The notes under the pieces were generated by a model. It had not been told where the DNA came from and did no database searches. It saw nothing but the letters and a program-made list of their open reading frames with translations. From contig CALFWZ010000015.1 in the NCBI GenBank assembly GCA_937928405.1, positions 1 through 52,967 of the forward strand: a stretch of DNA of 52,967 nt. The letters run 5' to 3'. Positions 27,029 through 37,363 of this stretch are shown piece by piece. This stretch comes from an uncultured Saprospiraceae bacterium. Its GTDB lineage: Bacteria; Bacteroidota; Bacteroidia; Chitinophagales; Saprospiraceae. The first letter of the stretch is position 1; every line of letters starts with the position of its first letter. A program made the position numbers and the translations under genes.

Positions 27029-30000
27029 ATGGAAAACAGATTACAAAAACTGTTTCTATGGACAACACTGTTGATTAGTTCTGTTCTTGGAACTTTCAGT
27101 CAGGGGATTGCACAAAATAATAATCCAACGCTCTCTAGTAGTACGCCGCTCTCTAATGTTACCTTAATATATACGGGACCGGATACTATTTATGTTGGTG
27201 ATAATTGCACGGCACCTTTAGATTGGGGGGCACCTAATTCGGTATCATTCGTATGTAATGATCCCGGTTGTCAGGTACTTTCCTTTGATCTATTATTTAT
27301 TATTGGTGAAAATGGCAATTATGCCGAAGGTGATTTAATTCCAGTTGGTGAAGAAGTAAGAATTCTTTATAATGTCCAAACCAATATTGATAACGTGACG
27401 GCAGGGCCTACCGTATATTTTCGGGATAATACACCTCCCGAATTTGATCCGAATAATAATCCAGCAGATGAATCGACGGATTGTTTCTCTAATCTGCCAC
27501 CTGTACCACCGATTGGTGTGGTCTCGGCCACTGATAATTGTCCAGCTCCTGGCAGTACTTCGGATGAAGTAACGATTACCTATGATGGTGAAACAACTGT
27601 TGGTCCTGGAGATTGTAGCGGAGGATCCATCATAAGAACTTGGACTGCTACTGACGGTAGTGGAAATACTTCTCAATATAATCAAACCATTACCATCAAT
27701 CCTGATAATGATCCACCAGTTATTACCGGTTTTCCTAGTGACGCAACGCAAGGCTGTGCCACTGCTGATTATGCCACTTGGCTGGCTACGCAAAGAGCTA
27801 CTTTCGCAGCAGTAGACAATGGATGTGGATTAGCTAGTTTGTCAGATAACGCACCAGCTACTTACGATAATAACTGTGCTACACTAACGGTTACTTTTAC
27901 TGCCACAGATGTTTGTGGACTTACGTCAACCACAGAAGCTTCGTTTACCGTTAGAGATATCTCTGGACCGATCATCACACCACCTGCCAGTAATGATATA
28001 ACGTTGTTCTGTGATGGTGTCAATGATCCGATTGAGATAATTCAGAATTATTCAGATAATTTTACTGCTGTTGATGATTGTGGAAATATTACTTGGTCGA
28101 ATGACTTTACGGAGTTGATGAATGGTTGTGGAGGTGACACAGGAGATGCGACGGTAGAATATACTGCGGCAGATGATTGTGGAAATATTGATATAGTGAT
28201 TATCAACTTTACGGTTGTTGATAATACGCCGCCTGTTTGGGATATTAATCCAGAACCACTAGATTTAGTTTGTGATCAAAATACCGATATAAGTGCAGCC
28301 ATTCAGCAATGGTTAGCTAATGTAGGAGGTGGAGTAGCCTCCGATCAGTGTAGTGGTAATATTGTTTATGGAGATAATTTTACCGGTTTTATACCTGATT
28401 GTGGAAACACAGGTATGGTTAATGTTAACTTCACCGCTAGTGATGGTTGTGGATCTACCATAACTTACACTGCTGCTCTTACCATTACCGATAACCAAAT
28501 GCCATCAATTGATGATCCAGCAGTTAGTCAATCAGTAGATTGTGATGACCCAACTGCTATCTCATACGCCGATTGGTTGGCTACTCGCGGAGGTGCGAAT
28601 GCTTCGGATCAATGTACGCCGATTACCGATGCAGATTGGACAACGAATGTCATCAGTGATATTCCCGGCTGTGGAACTACTTTTGAGCGAACGGTTGCCT
28701 TTACCGTAACAGACGCTTGTGGTAATTCAAATGTTACCACCGCTACCTATTCTTTATCAGATGATACGCCACCTGCGATTTTTCCTGGTCCTACTAATTT
28801 AACAGAAAGTTGTGGTGGAGATGATCAATTAGCGTTGAATAACTGGATTGACGATATTGGAGGAGCTATGGCTAGTGATAATTGTGGAAATGCTACGTGG
28901 ACTACATTTAATTACACCACTTCTTCTGGGGCTGCTGGTGATAATATTGTGATTGGCGATCAGGCTAGTTATCCTCAAATTGTGAGTGGTAGTTGTGATT
29001 TTACAGTTAATGTACGATGGGAAGTAAGAGACGATTGTGGAAATACCGCACACACCATTGCCGAATTTGTCTTAGAGGATAATCAAGGACCTATTTTTTC
29101 GAATGTCCCAGCGAGTATAACCGTCGAATGTAATAATGTTCCTGGTGTATCTACACCAACCATTATGGATAGTTGTGATCCGAATCCTTCTATTAGTTTT
29201 ATGGAAACAACCGAACCTGGAGATTGCCCCGGAGATTATACCTTAACCCGTACATGGACAGCAACAGATGCTTGTGGAAATACCAATTCTGCCGTGCAAA
29301 CCATTACAGTAGCAGATAATACTCCACCGGCTTTTAATAATCAACCAACCAATCAAACAGTTTCTTGTAATGCTGTACCACCTGCGGCCAATGTAACCAT
29401 TACCGACAGTTGTGATCCAGATCCAATGATTGCTTTTTCTGAATCTCGTATTGATGGGACTTGTGAATACAGTTATACGATTAATCGTCAGTGGGTGGCA
29501 ACCGATGCTTGTGGAAATGAAAGTACATTTACTCAAATTATTACGGTACAGGATATGGAGCCTCCACAATTTGTGGGACCTGGTAATATTACGGTAAGCT
29601 GCCAGCAAGGAATTGATCCTGGCGCTACTGGTACACCTGGTGCGATGGTCGACAACTGCGATCCTGCTCCAGTTTTTAATAATGTGGATTTAAGAATTCC
29701 AGGGGCTTGTATTAATGAATCTACGATTCAACGTACTTGGACCGCTGTTGATATATGTGGAAATGTGAGTCCTCCTTTCGTCCAAATAATTACAGTTACA
29801 GATGAAGAAGGACCAACTATAGATACTCCTGCCGCAAACGAATCAATAGATTGTACAGATGCTGCCACTGCAGAGACCGCTTTCCAAAGTTGGATTAATA
29901 ACAATGGTAATGCAGCTGCTTCTGATAATTGTGCAGCCGACAATGAGTTGACTTGGAACGCTTGGGTGCCTGGATCTTATGATCTAAATAACCCCGCTAC

Positions 30001-33000
30001 TTTGCCTGGTACAGATGTTGGAACTTTAAATCCAGCGAACTGTCCTTCGACAACAAATGGCGTCTCTCAATCAGAATCTGTAGATTTTGTAGTGTTTGAT
30101 AATTGTGGTAATGGATCAGTTACCAATGCACGATTTAGTGTGATTGATAATCAGCCTCCCGTATTTGATAATTGCCCAACCTCAACCTTGTCTTTTGCGG
30201 CAACTTCAGGAGATTGTCAGGCAACAATTACCTTACCCGAACCTCAAATTTCTGATAATTGTAGTGCAAATGATATTGTTTTTACATATAGTATTAATAA
30301 TGGTCCAAGAATATTGGTAGACCCAATTACGTCAGTTACTCGCACATTGGACGTGGGGAATTATATTGTAGATTATTATGCCACGGATTGTGCCGGTAAC
30401 GAAGCGATCTGTAGTTTCCCAATTAATGTGGATGATATGATGCCACCAATGATATCTTGTCCAAGCGATATTGATATTTCATTGGATGTCAATCAAAATT
30501 GTGAAGGTGGTGTTGAACTTACTTTACCGCTCCCTACTATGCTGGATGATAATTGTTCTTATCCAGTAGTGACACAGGTACAACCTGCTATTCCAGCAGA
30601 ACGGTTTATTACCTTTGCCTACGATCCAAATTATCAAGATTATATTGCAGAAGATAAAGTAGTCATCTTTACTGGATTGGCTGCCAATGCAGTCGGAACT
30701 TCTGTTGATCTTTCTGTTAAGATAGAAGGAGAGGCGGATAATCCTGAAGCCTATTTTACGGTACTTGGAGAAGATGGAACCATCTTAGGAACTACCGAGG
30801 TGGGACAACCCAACGTAAACGTGTTGGTAGCTGGAGATTGTGCTGCTAATCCACCCGTTTTACCGTTAATTGCTACTCAAATAGAAATTCCATCTGCTTT
30901 ATACAATAGTTATACTGGCGATGGAGCACTTGAATTGACCCTAGTGGCTAATCGTAACTTTACAGCACCTGCACCAGGAATGATCGGAGATGGAATCAAT
31001 CCATTTTGCACTCCTTTTGCTAACGGTACACCAGATGGTCAAACCGATGGCAGCAGTATGTTATCCGTACAATTGGATGTTGAGAAAGCAACACCTTATT
31101 ACTTTACGGTTGGAGCGACGACTACTCCTCCAACAACGATGCAGCAACCTGCTATTGCCCCGACCATTAATTTTGAACCGGGTGTAACAGAAGTATTTTA
31201 CGTGGTTAATGATATTGCAGGAAATACAGATTCTTGTTCATTTGTAGTTACCATTGAAGACAATGTACCACCTGTGGCAATTTGTGAGCCTACTACCATT
31301 TTAGTAAGTCCAACTGGTTTATCAGATTACGAGTTACAACCTTCTGAAGTTGATAATGGAAGTTTTGATAACTGTGCTATTGTAGAATATACTGTCTTCC
31401 CAAATATATTTACCTGCGATCAAGTAGGACAAACCTTTCAGGTGACGCTTACTGTAAAAGATGCAATGGGCAACGAAGATTCTTGTATTGCCAATGTAGC
31501 AGTAGAAATAGACGCTTCACGACCTAGTTTTAGTGTCGGATTCTGCGGAGATGATGATTTATTATTATTCGCTAATCCTCCTTTTGATCCAGCTGGAGGC
31601 GCAAGTTATAGTTATGAATGGTCCGGACCGAATATGTTTGGTTCTACGAATGCAGACCCTGTCATTGCTGATGCAACTTCTGCTAATTCTGGAATCTATT
31701 CTGTAACGGTTACTGGAACAACTGGATGTACTTCTGTCGGTACAGTTGTCGTTGAAGTAAACGATGCACCTGATATGCCTATTATTATGTCTAATGCGGC
31801 AGAGGTTTGTGAAAATGAAAATCTTGTTTTAACCACACAGGCGGTCTCTGGTACGAACGTCGCTTATGACTGGTACGCAGGGATCTGGCCGGGTGGTACT
31901 TTTATCACAAGTACGACAGATCCAACTTATACCCTAATGCCACCACAGGTGACGAATAGTTTCTTTGTTATTGTTAGAGTGGATGGATGTACTTCAGATG
32001 CTTCAACATCTGTTTTGGTCACTGCCAACCCTATTCCTTCTGCCACTGTTAACGACGCGATGCTGGAAGTTTGCGCAGGAGAAATGGTGAGCATTGGATC
32101 GCCGACAACAGGAAATAATTATACGTATCAATGGACGGGTCCTAATGGTTATTCTTCTACAGATCAAAATCCCGCAGGCTTTACTACTGGGACGATAATG
32201 TCTGGAGATTATACCCTAGTAGTTACGGCTAATGGTTGTAGCTCCAATCCGGCCACCACGACTTTAGTCGTAAATCCTACTCCAGATATGCCTTTGCTCT
32301 CTGTTGATGATCCGACTGTTTGTGCAGGAGGAATGGCAACGTTCACTTCTAATATTACAGACGGCACGATGTACACTTGGACTTTACCAGATATGACGAC
32401 GGTAACGACTACAACAAATATGTTGGAGCTTAATAATGTCACTACTTCTAATGGAGGTAATTATGCGGTGATGGTAAGTTATGGCGATTGCAATAGTGAC
32501 GTATCAACGCCTATATCTATTTTTGTAGAAGCTTTACCGGTTACAATTGCATCAAATGATGGCCCTAGTTGTGGTGGAGAAAACATTCAATTATTAGTTA
32601 CGAATATTCCCAACGCAACTTACGAATGGCGTGGACCAGCTAATGAATTTATTTCAAATAGTGAAGATCCAATTATCAACGCCACAGGAGGAACGTATAC
32701 GGTAATCGTTACTTCATCTACTGGTTGTCAAAGTAGTACCACTACGGAAGTTGTGATCAGTGAAACCCCTGAAATTGTTAACCTTAGTAATAATGGAATG
32801 CAATGTGTTACCGGAGCAGATGATATTATGCTATCCGCAATTATAAATCCTGCTGGAGGTAATTATACTTATCAGTGGACAGGACCTAACGGTTTTGCTT
32901 CTGCCAATCCAACTGCCATCATTCCAAATGGAACCGCTACAAATAACGGATCCTATTCATTAATAGTAACCAATAGTGATGGTTGTGTATCTGATGCGAT

Positions 33001-35149
33001 GACTACGGTTGTGGACGTACAAGATGCTCCAGGAACGCCTAATGTTTATGGCAATCTGACGATCTGTGAAGGAGAAGCATTGACACTAACGACAGATGGC
33101 ATTACAGGAACGATCGTAGAATATACTTGGCAAACACCCAATGGTATTGTTACTACACCAGTTCCTTCGCTTACTATATTCCCGGCTACTGCTATCAATA
33201 ATGGAGATTATAGTTTGATTGTTACGATGGATGGTTGTAGCTCAAATTCTTCTGGAATCAATCTGGTAAGTGTTATTGAACAACCAGCTCCTCCGGCTAT
33301 TCTCGGACCCTCTACGATTTGTGCTGGAACTGCTTTGCAATTGTCTACAGAGTTGATTGCAGGAGCGACCTACGAATGGACCGGCCCAGCAGGCTTCGAT
33401 CCAGGAAGTGTGCACAATCCTGTTATTTTTAATGTGTCTGATCTCAATGATGGAGCTTACTCAGTAAGAATTATTATGGGTGATTGTGCTTCTGAAGTTT
33501 CTGATCCATTCAATGTTATTGTGAATGAATCTCCAGAGCCACCAGTTATTTTTGGTGATGGTCCGGTCTGTATTAGTGATGAAAATGCGGAAGCCGTATT
33601 CTCCATCGTACCATCCTCCGCAACGGCGGGTGCCACTTATACTTGGTACGAAGCTGGTACAAATCAGCAGGTCTTTGGACCAAGTAATGCCTTGACTTTT
33701 ACCCTACGTGATTTTACCGGATATACAGATGGTACTTACGAATTTTATGCAGTTGCTACGGCTAGTGGTTGTAGTTCTCTGAATTCTGCTACGGCAAGTT
33801 TTGTTTTTAATACTATTCCTGAAAACAATGCTTTTGCAGGAACAGATATTGCCGTATGTGGCGGAACATCTGTTAGTTTGGATGCTGTGATGCCTTCTGT
33901 TGGAACGGGTATTTGGACACAAACGAGTGGGCCGGCAGTATCAATTGCCAACCCCAGTATGCCTAATACGGTGATTAATGGTTTGACGGATGACCAGTCT
34001 TATACTTTAGTTTGGACCTTGTCCAACGGAGTCTGTGGAGATTATTCTTCGGACGCCGTACAAGTAACGGTAGACGTTGCTAGCGATGTGGCAGAAGCAG
34101 GAGACAATATTGAATCTTGTGATCCTGATAATTTATTGTTAAATGCGGTAAATGCAGGAACTGGAAATCAAGGAATTTGGACGCAATCTCCAGAACAAGC
34201 CAGCCAAGGGGTAACGTTTGCTGACCCTAATAATCCTAATACCGCAATACTAGGATTGGAAAATGGAACAAATTATAGTTTTACTTGGACTTTGAGCAAT
34301 GCCGGTTGTGGTGAATTTTCGAATGACTTGGTGGTCGTAGAAATTTTACCAGGTGCAGAAGTTGCTTTTGCTGGAAATGATGATCAGAGTTGTGGAGACG
34401 GTACGGTTTTACTAGAAGCAGCTCCTATTAGTGGAAATACTGGTTTATGGACAACTAATCATCCTGATATAACAATTGTATCTCCTACCAGTGCAACTAC
34501 GATTGTAAACGGAGTAACCCCGGGCGATTACACCTTTACTTGGACCGTAGATGCTGGTATCTGTGGGACAAGTTCGGACGAAGTAGTGATTACTTATGCT
34601 GCTGCACCGGAAGCGGAAGAAGATACCGCAATTACTGAATTTGGACAAGCTGTTTCGATTCAAGTAACTGCCAATGATATTACATCGAGTGGTGTGGTAT
34701 TGACGATCGAAGAAGATCCTAGAAATGGTACCGTAAATGTTGAAAACAATGGGACAGTCGCTTATACACCTGATCCGACTTTTGCAGGAGAAGATGAATT
34801 TGTCTATATGATTTGTAGCGAAGCGTGTCCTGATGAATGTTCAGAGGCAATTGTAACTGTCATTGTTGGAGCAGATGCGCCTTGTACAGTACCGACGATT
34901 ATTACACCTAACGGAGATAATACAAATGATAACTTTATTATACCATGTTTGGCAACAGATGATTATCCTGATAACCAATTGATTATCTACAACCAGTGGG
35001 GAGATGAAGTATATCGTTCTAAGAATTATCAAAATGACTGGAGCGGAACCTACAATGGCGAAAATTTACCAGTAGGAACTTATTTCTGGTTGGTGGATTT
35101 CAATAAGGGAGAAAAACCTTCCGCTGGATTCTTAGTCATTGAAAGATAA
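27029..35149 (+). CDS. Giant (2,706-residue) T9SS-secreted multidomain adhesin
   Basis: After a signal peptide (LLISSVLGTFSQGIAQ) come about a dozen HYR-like immunoglobulin-fold repeats (roughly residues 100-1470), each marked by a D-N-x-P-P turn and a D-x-C-G-N motif. About nine PKD/Ig-like repeats follow (roughly 1500-2260), with Y-x-W-x-G-P and 'G-x-Y-x-V-x-V'. Three further copies carry the pattern CGGTSVSLDA / GIWTQTSGP (2266-2525). A cadherin-like domain follows (VTANDI ... NGTVAYTPDPTFAGEDEFVY), and a type B sorting domain ends the protein (TIITPNGDNTNDNF, IYNQWGDEVYRS, GTYFWLVDF). Paired cysteines in the HYR units suggest disulfides. It is probably a surface adhesin exported together with the PorP/SprF-like gene 76 bp downstream. 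Confidence 0.92.
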   Translation: MENRLQKLFLWTTLLISSVLGTFSQGIAQNNNPTLSSSTPLSNVTLIYTGPDTIYVGDNCTAPLDWGAPNSVSFVCNDPGCQVLSFDLLFIIGENGNYAEGDLIPVGEEVRILYNVQTNIDNVTAGPTVYFRDNTPPEFDPNNNPADESTDCFSNLPPVPPIGVVSATDNCPAPGSTSDEVTITYDGETTVGPGDCSGGSIIRTWTATDGSGNTSQYNQTITINPDNDPPVITGFPSDATQGCATADYATWLATQRATFAAVDNGCGLASLSDNAPATYDNNCATLTVTFTATDVCGLTSTTEASFTVRDISGPIITPPASNDITLFCDGVNDPIEIIQNYSDNFTAVDDCGNITWSNDFTELMNGCGGDTGDATVEYTAADDCGNIDIVIINFTVVDNTPPVWDINPEPLDLVCDQNTDISAAIQQWLANVGGGVASDQCSGNIVYGDNFTGFIPDCGNTGMVNVNFTASDGCGSTITYTAALTITDNQMPSIDDPAVSQSVDCDDPTAISYADWLATRGGANASDQCTPITDADWTTNVISDIPGCGTTFERTVAFTVTDACGNSNVTTATYSLSDDTPPAIFPGPTNLTESCGGDDQLALNNWIDDIGGAMASDNCGNATWTTFNYTTSSGAAGDNIVIGDQASYPQIVSGSCDFTVNVRWEVRDDCGNTAHTIAEFVLEDNQGPIFSNVPASITVECNNVPGVSTPTIMDSCDPNPSISFMETTEPGDCPGDYTLTRTWTATDACGNTNSAVQTITVADNTPPAFNNQPTNQTVSCNAVPPAANVTITDSCDPDPMIAFSESRIDGTCEYSYTINRQWVATDACGNESTFTQIITVQDMEPPQFVGPGNITVSCQQGIDPGATGTPGAMVDNCDPAPVFNNVDLRIPGACINESTIQRTWTAVDICGNVSPPFVQIITVTDEEGPTIDTPAANESIDCTDAATAETAFQSWINNNGNAAASDNCAADNELTWNAWVPGSYDLNNPATLPGTDVGTLNPANCPSTTNGVSQSESVDFVVFDNCGNGSVTNARFSVIDNQPPVFDNCPTSTLSFAATSGDCQATITLPEPQISDNCSANDIVFTYSINNGPRILVDPITSVTRTLDVGNYIVDYYATDCAGNEAICSFPINVDDMMPPMISCPSDIDISLDVNQNCEGGVELTLPLPTMLDDNCSYPVVTQVQPAIPAERFITFAYDPNYQDYIAEDKVVIFTGLAANAVGTSVDLSVKIEGEADNPEAYFTVLGEDGTILGTTEVGQPNVNVLVAGDCAANPPVLPLIATQIEIPSALYNSYTGDGALELTLVANRNFTAPAPGMIGDGINPFCTPFANGTPDGQTDGSSMLSVQLDVEKATPYYFTVGATTTPPTTMQQPAIAPTINFEPGVTEVFYVVNDIAGNTDSCSFVVTIEDNVPPVAICEPTTILVSPTGLSDYELQPSEVDNGSFDNCAIVEYTVFPNIFTCDQVGQTFQVTLTVKDAMGNEDSCIANVAVEIDASRPSFSVGFCGDDDLLLFANPPFDPAGGASYSYEWSGPNMFGSTNADPVIADATSANSGIYSVTVTGTTGCTSVGTVVVEVNDAPDMPIIMSNAAEVCENENLVLTTQAVSGTNVAYDWYAGIWPGGTFITSTTDPTYTLMPPQVTNSFFVIVRVDGCTSDASTSVLVTANPIPSATVNDAMLEVCAGEMVSIGSPTTGNNYTYQWTGPNGYSSTDQNPAGFTTGTIMSGDYTLVVTANGCSSNPATTTLVVNPTPDMPLLSVDDPTVCAGGMATFTSNITDGTMYTWTLPDMTTVTTTTNMLELNNVTTSNGGNYAVMVSYGDCNSDVSTPISIFVEALPVTIASNDGPSCGGENIQLLVTNIPNATYEWRGPANEFISNSEDPIINATGGTYTVIVTSSTGCQSSTTTEVVISETPEIVNLSNNGMQCVTGADDIMLSAIINPAGGNYTYQWTGPNGFASANPTAIIPNGTATNNGSYSLIVTNSDGCVSDAMTTVVDVQDAPGTPNVYGNLTICEGEALTLTTDGITGTIVEYTWQTPNGIVTTPVPSLTIFPATAINNGDYSLIVTMDGCSSNSSGINLVSVIEQPAPPAILGPSTICAGTALQLSTELIAGATYEWTGPAGFDPGSVHNPVIFNVSDLNDGAYSVRIIMGDCASEVSDPFNVIVNESPEPPVIFGDGPVCISDENAEAVFSIVPSSATAGATYTWYEAGTNQQVFGPSNALTFTLRDFTGYTDGTYEFYAVATASGCSSLNSATASFVFNTIPENNAFAGTDIAVCGGTSVSLDAVMPSVGTGIWTQTSGPAVSIANPSMPNTVINGLTDDQSYTLVWTLSNGVCGDYSSDAVQVTVDVASDVAEAGDNIESCDPDNLLLNAVNAGTGNQGIWTQSPEQASQGVTFADPNNPNTAILGLENGTNYSFTWTLSNAGCGEFSNDLVVVEILPGAEVAFAGNDDQSCGDGTVLLEAAPISGNTGLWTTNHPDITIVSPTSATTIVNGVTPGDYTFTWTVDAGICGTSSDEVVITYAAAPEAEEDTAITEFGQAVSIQVTANDITSSGVVLTIEEDPRNGTVNVENNGTVAYTPDPTFAGEDEFVYMICSEACPDECSEAIVTVIVGADAPCTVPTIITPNGDNTNDNFIIPCLATDDYPDNQLIIYNQWGDEVYRSKNYQNDWSGTYNGENLPVGTYFWLVDFNKGEKPSAGFLVIER

Positions 35150-35155
35150 TATTGG

Positions 35156-35179
35156 CTAACGAGCTAACTGGCAAAAACA
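35156..35179 (+). repeat. Octamer-register repeat between the adhesin and its partner gene
   Basis: Units CTAACGAG, CTAACTGG and CAAAAACA follow the adhesin stop in strict 8-bp register. Confidence 0.55.
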
Positions 35180-35225
35180 TAAATTAAACAAAAGAAAACG
35201 CATTAGATATTAAAAATATAATACA

Positions 35226-36173
35226 ATGAAAAAAATATTATTAGTTCTGTCATTAGTGTTTGTTGCCGTCCTTGGCTATGGCCAGCAGGAGCGACAATAC
35301 ACCCAGTTTATGTACAATAAACTCAGTTTTAATCCTGGTTATGCAGGAAGTTTTGACGCAGCCTCTCTGACGGGTATTTATCGTAATCAATGGATTGGTT
35401 TAGATGGTGCGCCAAAATCTGTCACCGTAAGTTTTGACACGCCTCTAAAAAATAAAAGAGTAGGGGTTGGACTTAACTTACACACCAACAAAATTGGAAT
35501 TACCAATACCGTTACGGTGGATGGTTCTTATGCTTATCGTATCAAAATGGGGGCAGGAACACTGGGTATCGGTATCCAAGCTTCGGTTAGATATTTTAGT
35601 AACAACTATAGCGATGATCGTTTGGTCGCTACGCAAGATATTGGTACCGATGGTGGAATACCGAACGAGCAGACTAGCAAATACGTCCCTAATTTTGGAG
35701 CCGGATTATTTTATTCTACAGAGAAATTTTATGCAGGTATTTCCGTGGCAAGATTATTAAATAATAATATTGATTTTAGTAGTCTTAATCCAAAAGCAGG
35801 AAAAGAGTTTCAGCACATTTATGCGATGACGGGAGTCTTATTGAAAATGAGCGAAAAGATTCAACTGCAACCACAGGTTTTATTTAAGTTTGTTTCGAAT
35901 GCACCGTTGGATGCTGATTTAAATTTAAATTTAATTTTTGATAAAAGATTTACGATTGGAGCTTCGTATCGATTAGGAGGTGATGATCAGAGTGCTGGTG
36001 AATCTATTGACTTGATTGCTTCTGCTTATTTGACACAAAGCTTGATGTTCGGTTTGTCTTATGATATTACTATGAGTGGATTGAAGCAGGCAAACAATGG
36101 AAGTATTGAAGCGATTGTAAAATATAATTTTGGAGGAATGCCGGAAGATATTATCAATCCTAGATTCTTTTAA
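35226..36173 (+). CDS. PorP/SprF-family T9SS outer-membrane protein
   Basis: The 315-residue protein has a signal peptide ending in AVLGYG before QQERQ, then the family hallmark QYTQFMYNKLSFNPGYAGS and IYRNQWIGLDGAP. The rest alternates as expected of an outer-membrane beta barrel and contains SFDTPLKNKRVGVGLNLH and GIGIQASVRYFS. PorP/SprF proteins lie next to type B T9SS substrates and are needed for the export or surface anchoring of their neighbour, as SprF is for SprB. Its position directly after the giant adhesin supports that partnership. A hairpin at 36229-36267 ends the unit. Confidence 0.95.
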   Translation: MKKILLVLSLVFVAVLGYGQQERQYTQFMYNKLSFNPGYAGSFDAASLTGIYRNQWIGLDGAPKSVTVSFDTPLKNKRVGVGLNLHTNKIGITNTVTVDGSYAYRIKMGAGTLGIGIQASVRYFSNNYSDDRLVATQDIGTDGGIPNEQTSKYVPNFGAGLFYSTEKFYAGISVARLLNNNIDFSSLNPKAGKEFQHIYAMTGVLLKMSEKIQLQPQVLFKFVSNAPLDADLNLNLIFDKRFTIGASYRLGGDDQSAGESIDLIASAYLTQSLMFGLSYDITMSGLKQANNGSIEAIVKYNFGGMPEDIINPRFF

Positions 36174-36228
36174 TTCACTTCGTTGCATACGAAAAATATA
36201 TCTGCCATCGTTTGGTAGATAATCCTAC

Positions 36229-36267
36229 AAGCCACGAATTATGCCTCCATTGCATAGTTCGTGGCTT
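36229..36267 (+). terminator. Hairpin terminator after the PorP/SprF-like gene
   Basis: AAGCCACGAA (36229-36238) pairs with TTCGTGGCTT (36258-36267), extended inward by partial pairing. The T run is weak. Confidence 0.6.
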
Positions 36268-36293
36268 CGGATATTGAGTTGTTGTTTAGTCAT

Positions 36294-36534
36294 TGTCGGC
36301 TGACCTATAGTGTTAAACAAAAAATGCTATTAAGTTAGGCACCGTTTTGTGTATCAACTCATAGTTATTTCGCTCCTACGGAGCTTGTCAATCCTGTTTT
36401 TGTCTTTGTTATTAACCTATCGCTCCTCTGGAGCTTTCTTTTGAAGCAATTTATAATAACAGATTAAAAAACAAAGGCCAAAGGTGTATACAACTTTATG
36501 TCACTTTTTGGCTAGAACTCTAAGTCAGCCGACA
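36294..36534. repeat. 241-bp segment bounded by 11-bp perfect inverted repeats
   Basis: TGTCGGCTGAC (36294-36304) and GTCAGCCGACA (36524-36534) are exact inverted repeats. Between them lie two similar palindromes 50 bp apart: GCTCCTACGGAGC (36373-36385) and GCTCCTCTGGAGC (36423-36435). No coding frame is supported. It is the main content of the 745-bp gap after the PorP gene and could be a small non-autonomous element. Confidence 0.5.
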
Positions 36535-36609
36535 CTAGTTAGCTTCCCTTTTAATGTAAAATACGATTGAGGGAAGCTAACTAGCCAACAGGCAAACCAG
36601 CCAAAATGG
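36535..36609 (+). repeat. Perfect hairpin followed by octamer-register repeat
   Basis: CTAGTTAGCTTCCCT (36535-36549) pairs perfectly with AGGGAAGCTAACTAG (36570-36584). The right arm starts a run of 8-bp units: CTAACTAG, CCAACAGG, CAAACCAG, CCAAAATG. The remaining 36610-36918 is AT-rich with no gene seen. Confidence 0.65.
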
Positions 36610-36918
36610 CCACTATATCTATTTTTCTAAAAGTTACTATACTATTAATCTAAAAGTTTTACATTTAAATATCCACAATCCTTTTCAGGCATCCAAATAA
36701 AATCCTATTCTTTTGAATAAGCCCGAAAGGAAAGAAAGAAAATAATTTTGTCACATTCTCTATTTTTTTTTCTTATAATTAAGAACTCATATCTCTAATA
36801 TTGTAGTTTTTACAAAACTTCAAAAGTCTTAATTATTTTATCCTAGGATTATTAAAGTAATAGATGTGGCTAATATCCAAGAAGGATACCCTAAAAATCA
36901 TGAGTAAAACAAAAGTTT

Positions 36919-37107
36919 ATGGCTTTTCCAAAAACAAAATATCAAATTGCGCAAGACCTTGGGATCAGTTTGCGCACCTTGCAACGATGGATTAAAAAGT
37001 CAGAGCTAAGTGTCCCTCGTGGTTTGGTCTGTCCACAAAAGCAGATAGAAATACTGGAGAAATTTGGGTACCTCGAAAAAAAGGAAGACGAAAAAGACGT
37101 GTCCTGA
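36919..37107 (+). CDS. Small helix-turn-helix protein
   Basis: The 62-residue protein is nearly all one HTH: YQIAQDLGISLRTLQRWIKK is a clear recognition unit, followed by LVCPQKQIEILEKFGYL, the pattern of small Bacteroidota HTH_17/MerR-like proteins. It would bind DNA as a small regulator or an excisionase-like protein. There is no partner gene beside it. The start is ATG at 36919. The gene is probably real, given the coherent motif over its whole length. Confidence 0.6.
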   Translation: MAFPKTKYQIAQDLGISLRTLQRWIKKSELSVPRGLVCPQKQIEILEKFGYLEKKEDEKDVS

Positions 37108-37147
37108 AAAGGCATAAAAAAGCATGACTTGTAATTTCTACATGTTG

Positions 37148-37155
37148 TACCTTTG
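37148..37155 (+). promoter_or_regulatory. Candidate -7 box for the 37.4-kb lipoprotein gene
   Basis: TACCTTTG matches TAnnTTTG. It lies about 210 bp before the start codon, so a long leader would be implied. The -33 box is weak (CTTG at 37128). Confidence 0.35.
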
Positions 37156-37363
37156 AAAGGTCTAGACGCTTCAGTAACAAAGTAATTTAATTTAACTAAT
37201 AACTGTGCTGTCTTTTGTGTTTACTCTTTGTTAGATTTTCCTTAAATAGCTTTGGCTATTTGCGTCAAATCTGCCTCGATTAAACTCAAAATTCAATCAC
37301 ATTTATTGTAAAAACAAATTTGCTTCGTTACTTAACCTTTTTTTTAACTAAAAACCCGAAATT

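Noticed and set aside
27335..35032. Many minus-strand frames inside the giant adhesin gene
   Set aside because: All are antisense to repeat-rich coding sequence, are dominated by Ile, Ser and Arg from reversed Asp/Gly/Thr codons, and show no independent motif.
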